Part shown: positions 59,727-64,000 of the stretch, piece by piece
Position numbering within the stretch: the stretch's first letter is position 1
Layout of the letters: each line of letters starts with the position of its first letter
Source of the DNA: Pedobacter sp. MC2016-15
GTDB taxonomy: Bacteria > Bacteroidota > Bacteroidia > Sphingobacteriales > Sphingobacteriaceae
DNA: 64,000 nt
NCBI RefSeq assembly: GCF_026239695.1
Contig: NZ_JAPIVS010000007.1
Span: 186,001 to 250,000, forward strand
Reading direction: 5' to 3'
The notes under the pieces: model-generated
What the model saw: only the letters and a program-made list of their open reading frames with translations
What the model was told of the DNA's origin: nothing
Database searches by the model: none
Program-made: the position numbers and the translations under genes

Positions 59727-61385
59727 TTATTCGTTAATCCTGGCTTTTAAAGCGTCGGTGATAAAATACCCTCCAGTTTTAGTACCGCCGTCTGTAAAAT
59801 CAATAAGTCCTGCTACACGCAACTGTTTAATATATCTTTCTAGTGTCTTTGCATTGAACCCCGTTATCCTCACATATTCAGGCACCCTTTTATTTTCATG
59901 GTCAATTATTGCCATTAATGTTCTTGCAATCTTACCTCTTGTTCTTGTCGTAGCTCCCTCAATTGCTCCCTCAATTATCTCCTCTATTACTTTAATATTA
60001 AGATTAATATATGCGTGAGGCATTGCTGCAAGATCTCCTGAGACTCCTTCACCAACTTTTGCTTGAGCATTTGCTCCCTCAATTGCTTTAGTATTTGCTC
60101 CCTCAATTGTTTTGACGGAATTAGCATTAACCGCAAACTCTGGCTGTATATAAAGCGTAACCTGGAAATAACTTCTTCCATCATCGGTATCAAACACTGG
60201 TTCAGGTGATCCATTCATCTTCATAGCTTTCTTTATACGGGGAATACCTGTAGCCTTTCCTTCAGTTAAATCCAACTCTTTCAAAAAATCACCAAGCCGC
60301 CTGTTTCGATATCTCCTAGGTATAATTGTCCCACTTTTGAAAGCCAATGGCTTTATACTGCGATCAGGACCTCCATAATTAATAACTATAATATGATCAG
60401 GATAGATTCGCACCTCAACCGGTTCACTTTCCTGATAATCCCTGTGATACAATGCATTCGCAATTACTTCTTCAAAAGCTTCATAAGGATAATTCCATAC
60501 TCTAACACTTTCAGCCTGGCCAGGAATTTTCTTGATCTTTTGCTTTAAAATATTTGTTTTAAGGTAGAGTAGAGTTTGTCTAATCTGATTAGGTATTGGC
60601 CCTATAATCGCCGGTACTTCGAAAAATTCCGGATCATCTGCACCATTCGGAAAATTCACAATTTCAACTCTGGTACCTGGAAAATACTCTTCCGGATCAT
60701 CAGTAAAAAGCATCAGCGCAATATTCCTGGGATGTACCAGTTCAGGAGGTCCACTCAAAAGTTCCATCTGTGATAGCACTTCAGTTTTAGTATGTTCATC
60801 CACCCAATCAAGCAGCTTACTATTGGTTTGCCGAAGGTGCTCTTTTAAAAGAGTGAAAGAAATATCATGTAAGCTGGCTTTACTATTTCCCCTGTCATCG
60901 AAAGGGGTTCTATTGGAAAGAGCAATCAATTCCTCCCGTTGCTCTTTGTTCGCTATTACGGAATTGGCCATAATACGAATATAGTAGTGATACTTTTTGT
61001 CCTTTGCCTTTATTTCATCTGGTACCTCATAAGGCCGGGAATTGCCGCTAAGGGCCCAAATGACAATAATTTTCTTACCCTCATATTCTTCAATGCTTAC
61101 TTTGGCATGGTACGCCGGATTGATCAGGTTGTTAAATCCAATCATATCCCTCTGAATTTTATCAATTTCATCGTCATCGACACCAAGGATAGGTAATACC
61201 GGCCTTCCATTTTTTTCCTCCATGCCGATAATGATATATCCCCCACCGATATCATCAAAGTCATTTGCGAAGGCACAAATACTCCGGTAAACAGCACCGG
61301 GATTCCAGCCTTTTTTGTATTCTATTCGCTCATCTTCTACGATTCTTCCTGCTATTAATTCTTGAATATTGATGTGTAGCGGCAT
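59727..61385 (-). CDS. AlbA_2 (Schlafen/divergent AAA_4)-type ATP-binding regulator with winged helix
   Basis: 552 residues. The AlbA_2 domain (about 1-160) contains ERIEYKKGWNPGAVYRSICA and GGYIIIGMEEKNG. A HATPase_c_4-type domain (about 300-420) has EEVIANALYHRDYQESEPVE and VINYGGPD. The region between about 425 and 480 is built on IEGA(N/T) repeats, coded by GCTCCCTCAATT units. The C-terminal winged helix (about 485-552) reads YVRITGFNAKTLERYIKQLR. Such proteins are often annotated as ATP-dependent RecG-like or transcriptional regulators; the function is not well defined. It stands between the locus regulator and tRNA-Asn copy 2, with codon use somewhat more A/T-rich than neighbours. Confidence 0.85.
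   Translation of the reverse strand: MPLHINIQELIAGRIVEDERIEYKKGWNPGAVYRSICAFANDFDDIGGGYIIIGMEEKNGRPVLPILGVDDDEIDKIQRDMIGFNNLINPAYHAKVSIEEYEGKKIIVIWALSGNSRPYEVPDEIKAKDKKYHYYIRIMANSVIANKEQREELIALSNRTPFDDRGNSKASLHDISFTLLKEHLRQTNSKLLDWVDEHTKTEVLSQMELLSGPPELVHPRNIALMLFTDDPEEYFPGTRVEIVNFPNGADDPEFFEVPAIIGPIPNQIRQTLLYLKTNILKQKIKKIPGQAESVRVWNYPYEAFEEVIANALYHRDYQESEPVEVRIYPDHIIVINYGGPDRSIKPLAFKSGTIIPRRYRNRRLGDFLKELDLTEGKATGIPRIKKAMKMNGSPEPVFDTDDGRSYFQVTLYIQPEFAVNANSVKTIEGANTKAIEGANAQAKVGEGVSGDLAAMPHAYINLNIKVIEEIIEGAIEGATTRTRGKIARTLMAIIDHENKRVPEYVRITGFNAKTLERYIKQLRVAGLIDFTDGGTKTGGYFITDALKARINE
59953..60108. repeat. Four copies of GCTCCCTCAATT within the AlbA_2-type gene
   Basis: Copies at 59953, 59965 (adjacent), 60073 and 60097. 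On the minus strand each codes IEGA. They form two pairs separated by about 108 nt and mark a low-complexity linker. Confidence 0.9.
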
Positions 61386-61580
61386 ATTTTATTATCTGTT
61401 ATTTTGGATTGTAGGGTCTATTAACAAAAATACTTAACATAAAATAGAATAGGTTAATTCAGAATTGCGTCTATTACTTACAAGTTGTTATTATGGCATA
61501 TTTTTGCCTCAAAGAAAAGGGTGTCATATTTGTGCGGAGGTATGGTTGCGCAGCGTAAAGTGCAGTAGAAATAATCGTAT
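61386..61580. other. Intergenic region without recognised gene
   Basis: 195 A/T-rich nt between the AlbA_2-type gene and the terminator of tRNA-Asn copy 2. A minus-strand TATTTTTG (61432-61425) 40 nt upstream of the AlbA_2 gene start could be its -7 element. I see no other coding or repeat signal. Confidence 0.5.
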
Positions 61581-61585
61581 AAAAA

Positions 61586-61622
61586 CAGAAAAGCCTTACC
61601 GGACATGGTAAGGCTTTTTCTG
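61586..61622 (-). terminator. Terminator of tRNA-Asn copy 2
   Basis: On the minus strand CAGAAAAAGCCTTACC, loop ATGTCC, GGTAAGGCTTTTCTG, nearly the same hairpin as after copy 1 (41863-41894), with one bulged A. Confidence 0.93.
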
Positions 61623-61630
61623 AAATTTTG

Positions 61631-61704
61631 CTCCCTCTGCTGGGCTCGAACCAGCGACCCTCTGATTAACAGTCAGATGCTCTAACCAGCTGAGCTAAGA
61701 AGGA
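61631..61704 (-). tRNA. tRNA-Asn (GTT), copy 2
   Basis: 74 nt, identical to copy 1 at 41783-41856 but on the opposite strand. All stems, the GTT anticodon and discriminator G are present; CCA is not encoded. Upstream, only AGTAC directly before the gene is shared with copy 1. Confidence 0.97.
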
Positions 61705-61817
61705 GTACTTGCTGGATTACCAAAAAAACAAGGATTTTAAAGCCCTTTTGCTTTCGGTGGTGCAATGTTACGACTTTTGTACTTAACCGTCAAATTTAAT
61801 CTCAAAAATAACTAAAA

Positions 61818-62663
61818 CTATGCCTGCAGCTTTCTCAGGTCCGACGGATTTTGCTGTGTGGCATTTTTGAAAAAGCGGCTGAAATGTGCTGCATCACTGA
61901 ATCCAAGTTCAAAGGCAATCTCCTTCGCAGACAGACTAGTGTAATAAAACAACCTTTTTGCTTCCATGATAATCCTGTCCTGTATCATGGATGAGGGCGG
62001 ACTGTAACCATACTGCGTAAAAATGCGCGTCAGCGATTTGGGTGATCTGTTCAGCTGGCTGGCATAATACTGCACCTGATGCTCCCTGTTATAGTTCTGA
62101 TCTACCAGAAGATTAAACTGCCTGATCAGGTCAAACTTATCTTCTTCATATACTTTGCCACTGAGATATTGTTCCTTGGCCAGCCTCGTCGTGATGATCA
62201 CCAGACGTTTGAGCAACATCTGCAGCATATCCGTCTGGATCGTATCTACCGTCTCAAACTCTTCGATGAACATCTGCTGCAGCACCCGGAGCTTCTCGCG
62301 GTGCTCTTCATCCAGCTTCAGAAAGAGGTTGCCACTGTAGCCATGAAAAAGCATACCGAGGCAGCTGATCTCAAAATAACTGTCCGTTAAACAGTAAAAG
62401 TTGCGGCTATATTGCCAGGAAGTAATCAGTTCCGGTTTCTCAAAGCTGAAAATCTGGCCTGATAGCAGCGGAATAAGTCCGTACGGTTCAAATGTGTAAG
62501 AGACACCGTTGATAGTCATCTGCTGTGCTTCTGCACCATTCAGGTTAATGGTAAGCATAAACTCATCGTCTTTCCTCCCGCTAAAGAAGTGGGCCGGAGA
62601 AGCCTCCTGATAATTAAATATGAGCTTACCTTGAGTTTTCGGGGAAATATGTACCAGGTGCAT
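61818..62663 (-). CDS. AraC family transcriptional regulator
   Basis: 281 residues. The N-terminal part (about 1-150) has no clear motif except a cupin-like beta-rich stretch (FMLTINLNGAEAQQMTINGV, TFEPYGLIPLLSGQIFSFEK). The C-terminal AraC domain (about 180-281) reads YYASQLNRSPKSLTRIFTQY and LSAKEIAFELGFSDAAHFSR, then FFKNATQQNPSDLRK. It is divergent to the alpha/beta hydrolase gene with 197 nt between, and probably regulates that gene, an arrangement common for AraC proteins. Ligand unknown. Confidence 0.9.
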   Translation of the reverse strand: MHLVHISPKTQGKLIFNYQEASPAHFFSGRKDDEFMLTINLNGAEAQQMTINGVSYTFEPYGLIPLLSGQIFSFEKPELITSWQYSRNFYCLTDSYFEISCLGMLFHGYSGNLFLKLDEEHREKLRVLQQMFIEEFETVDTIQTDMLQMLLKRLVIITTRLAKEQYLSGKVYEEDKFDLIRQFNLLVDQNYNREHQVQYYASQLNRSPKSLTRIFTQYGYSPPSSMIQDRIIMEAKRLFYYTSLSAKEIAFELGFSDAAHFSRFFKNATQQNPSDLRKLQA

Positions 62664-62860
62664 GAGAACCTAAATTTACTTCTGATGAAATTATTTGCAA
62701 AGCTACATCTTTCTCATTTACATGACTATTCCATAAGTCATATGATTATCACATTGGTCGTTGGGGAAAATTCGGCAAGCATTTGAGAAAATTATCCATT
62801 TTTCCGGAGCTTAAAATTAGGGAAATTTGACCTATCAATAATCAACAAATTATATTTAAA

Positions 62861-63616
62861 ATGAAAACGATAAAATTTTTAACAGTAGCCGTATTAGTCG
62901 TATTAGGTAGTTTCAATCTGTATGCCCAGCAAACGGAAAAACCAACGATTGTTTTTGTGCATGGTGTTTGGGCTGATGGCTCATCATGGTCTAACCAGAT
63001 CAGTGCCCTGCAGGCTAAAGGTTATCCTGTAATCTCAGTACAAAACCCAATCACGTCATTGCAGGATGATGTCACCGCAACCAAACATGCTATTGCTCAT
63101 GCCAAAGGAGACGTGATCCTTGTAGGACACTCATGGGGAGGCTTTGTGATCACCCAGGCGGGAAACGACCCTAAAGTAAAAGGATTGGTTTATGTGGCAG
63201 CATTTGCACCTGAACTTGGAGAGTCTATTCCTGCTTTAGCCACCAAAGCGCCTGAAGTTGCATTGAGTAAATACTTTGAGCCTTCAAACGGATTCTTATA
63301 TCTGTCACGCGAAGGTGTCAGAACTGTCTTTGCCCAGGACCTGTCAGAAAAACAACAAAACATGATCTTTGCTACCCAGGAGCCTGCTGCACAAGGTGTA
63401 TTTGCTGAGGTAAGTGGTGAGCCAGCATGGAAAACCAAAGCCAGCTGGTACATCGTTGCCAAAAGCGATAAAGCGATACACCCTGACCTGGAACGCTTAA
63501 TGGCAAAAAGAAGTAACGCTAAAACAACAGAGATTGAAGCCAGTCACGTGGTGATGTTATCACACCCTAAAGAAGTGACCAGCATCATTGAAGAAGCAGC
63601 AACTGCAGCGAAATAA
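62861..63616 (+). CDS. Secreted alpha/beta hydrolase
   Basis: 251 residues with a signal peptide (to about residue 22, LYAQQ). The core is the alpha/beta hydrolase fold. It starts PTIVFVHGVWADGSSWSNQI, which provides the oxyanion-hole HG. The nucleophile S91 is in VGHSWGGFVI, the catalytic His is in EASHVVMLSHPKEV, and the acid is probably in KSDKAIHPDLE. The WADGSSW and HSWGG variants are typical of the AB-hydrolase_6 group, often esterase or haloperoxidase-like. Substrate unknown. The AraC gene upstream on the other strand is the likely regulator. Confidence 0.9.
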   Translation: MKTIKFLTVAVLVVLGSFNLYAQQTEKPTIVFVHGVWADGSSWSNQISALQAKGYPVISVQNPITSLQDDVTATKHAIAHAKGDVILVGHSWGGFVITQAGNDPKVKGLVYVAAFAPELGESIPALATKAPEVALSKYFEPSNGFLYLSREGVRTVFAQDLSEKQQNMIFATQEPAAQGVFAEVSGEPAWKTKASWYIVAKSDKAIHPDLERLMAKRSNAKTTEIEASHVVMLSHPKEVTSIIEEAATAAK

Positions 63617-63630
63617 CTAATCCTGATATA

Positions 63631-63667
63631 AAAAAAGCGGCATCCATATGGACTGCCGCTTTTTTTT
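63631..63667. terminator. Bidirectional Rho-independent terminator
   Basis: AAAAAAGCGGCA (63631-63642) pairs with TGCCGCTTTTTT (63654-63665). The loop itself contains TCCATATGGA, so a longer hairpin with one bulge is possible. It separates convergent genes. Confidence 0.93.
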
Positions 63668-63670
63668 ATG

Positions 63671-64000
63671 TTAGGAATGCTTTTGCTTTATATCATGGTC
63701 TAATACCAGATATTCCTTTTTCCAGCGTACAATCTCATTGTTGTACAATGCCTGATTGGCCAGGTGAACGCATATAGCAGTCTTGGCACCGGTGTAAATA
63801 TTTGAATCAGGTAAGGTTCCTGTGCTTACCTTATCATAGAAATCATTTAATGCATACCATGTTCCATCCTTGGTAGCATCAGGCAGGATAGGAGTTCCGC
63901 CGTCTTTATCCCAGGTGATTTTGGTAGCACCTGTTACGCCATCCACCACACCTTTCTCTTTCTGCTGTACCTTTTCGGGATAGAACATCCCTTTATCGGT
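63671..64000 (-). CDS. Gfo/Idh/MocA family oxidoreductase, C-terminal end only
   Basis: The frame is open to the window edge at 64000; only about 109 codons of the C-terminus are seen. The segment GGTPILPDATKDGTWYALND, then FYDKVSTGTLPDSNIYTGAK and TAICVHLANQALYNNEIV, matches the end of Bacteroidota Gfo/Idh/MocA oxidoreductases, in which the substrate domain finishes with TGA.TAI.VHLAN. The protein closes with WKKEYLVLDHDIKQKHS. The N-terminal NAD-binding part lies beyond the window. It differs from the end of the complete Gfo/Idh enzyme at 52547-53902 and belongs to another subgroup. Confidence 0.78.
   Translation of the reverse strand, partial: TDKGMFYPEKVQQKEKGVVDGVTGATKITWDKDGGTPILPDATKDGTWYALNDFYDKVSTGTLPDSNIYTGAKTAICVHLANQALYNNEIVRWKKEYLVLDHDIKQKHS

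Noticed and set aside
59727..61385. Anti-phage defence system
   Set aside because: Single gene without any other defence gene near it. AlbA_2 proteins are also common as ordinary regulators.
41783..61704. Integrated element using tRNA-Asn as attachment site
   Set aside because: No integrase, excisionase or direct repeat was found and the two tRNA copies are inverted rather than direct. I report only the arrangement.

Overview
This 64-kb window is an ordinary chromosomal stretch of a Bacteroidota bacterium, most likely Sphingobacteriaceae and close to Pedobacter. The signs are a SusC/SusD pair, RagB/SusD-type lipoproteins, a hybrid-two-component-type kinase with a beta-propeller sensor, family-typical -7 promoter elements (TAnnTTTG with an upstream TTG), few Shine-Dalgarno sequences, and an aerobic gene set (2-oxoglutarate dehydrogenase, beta-oxidation, photolyases). 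No rRNA, insertion sequence, prophage, integrase or CRISPR array is visible.

Layout. 1-5 kb: the start of an efflux adaptor gene cut by the window edge, an M61 protease, a small outer-membrane protein and a long-chain acyl-CoA synthetase. 5-14 kb: an OmpA-type porin, then a MarR-led beta-oxidation operon (fused hydratase/dehydrogenase, thiolase, acyl-CoA dehydrogenase), followed by two FKBP-type lipoproteins. 14-18.7 kb: a light-response group made of a photolyase, an SDR39U1-type epimerase, a DASH cryptochrome and a MerR regulator carrying the Wx9EH motif and B12 site of CarH-type photoreceptors. 18.7-30.7 kb: sucA-sucB, outer-membrane and secreted proteins, an M1 peptidase, a glycosyltransferase, and lpd, the E3 partner of SucAB. 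Between lpd and the next convergent gene lie two unusual hairpins that share a nearly identical 31-nt core. 30.7-37.7 kb: a TetR-TolC-HlyD-RND efflux operon with a second TetR gene upstream. 37.9-41.9 kb: murB, an ECF sigma factor, a lycopene-cyclase-like membrane protein coupled to a cytochrome-b5-like protein, a PfkB kinase and tRNA-Asn.

41.9-61.7 kb: a block bounded by two inverted copies of tRNA-Asn plus terminator. Most of it is a polysaccharide utilisation locus: a TPR-membrane-HTH regulator, SusC, SusD, a GH43, a GH5-like glycosidase, a Gfo/Idh/MocA oxidoreductase, a PmoA-like protein and a DUF1080 (3-keto-disaccharide hydrolase) protein. It is controlled by a sensor kinase and an AraC-type response regulator that are separate but overlapping genes rather than the usual single fused protein. 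An AlbA_2/ATPase-type regulator sits next to the second tRNA. 61.8-64 kb: an AraC regulator, a secreted alpha/beta hydrolase, and the tail of another Gfo/Idh/MocA gene cut by the window edge.

The clearest unexplained signal is the pair of conserved-core hairpins at 29616-29830. The 31-nt cores differ at one base, which lies in the predicted triloop. The inner stems carry a compensatory base-pair change and the outer stems are largely different. Both cores read in the sense of the gene that ends beside them.
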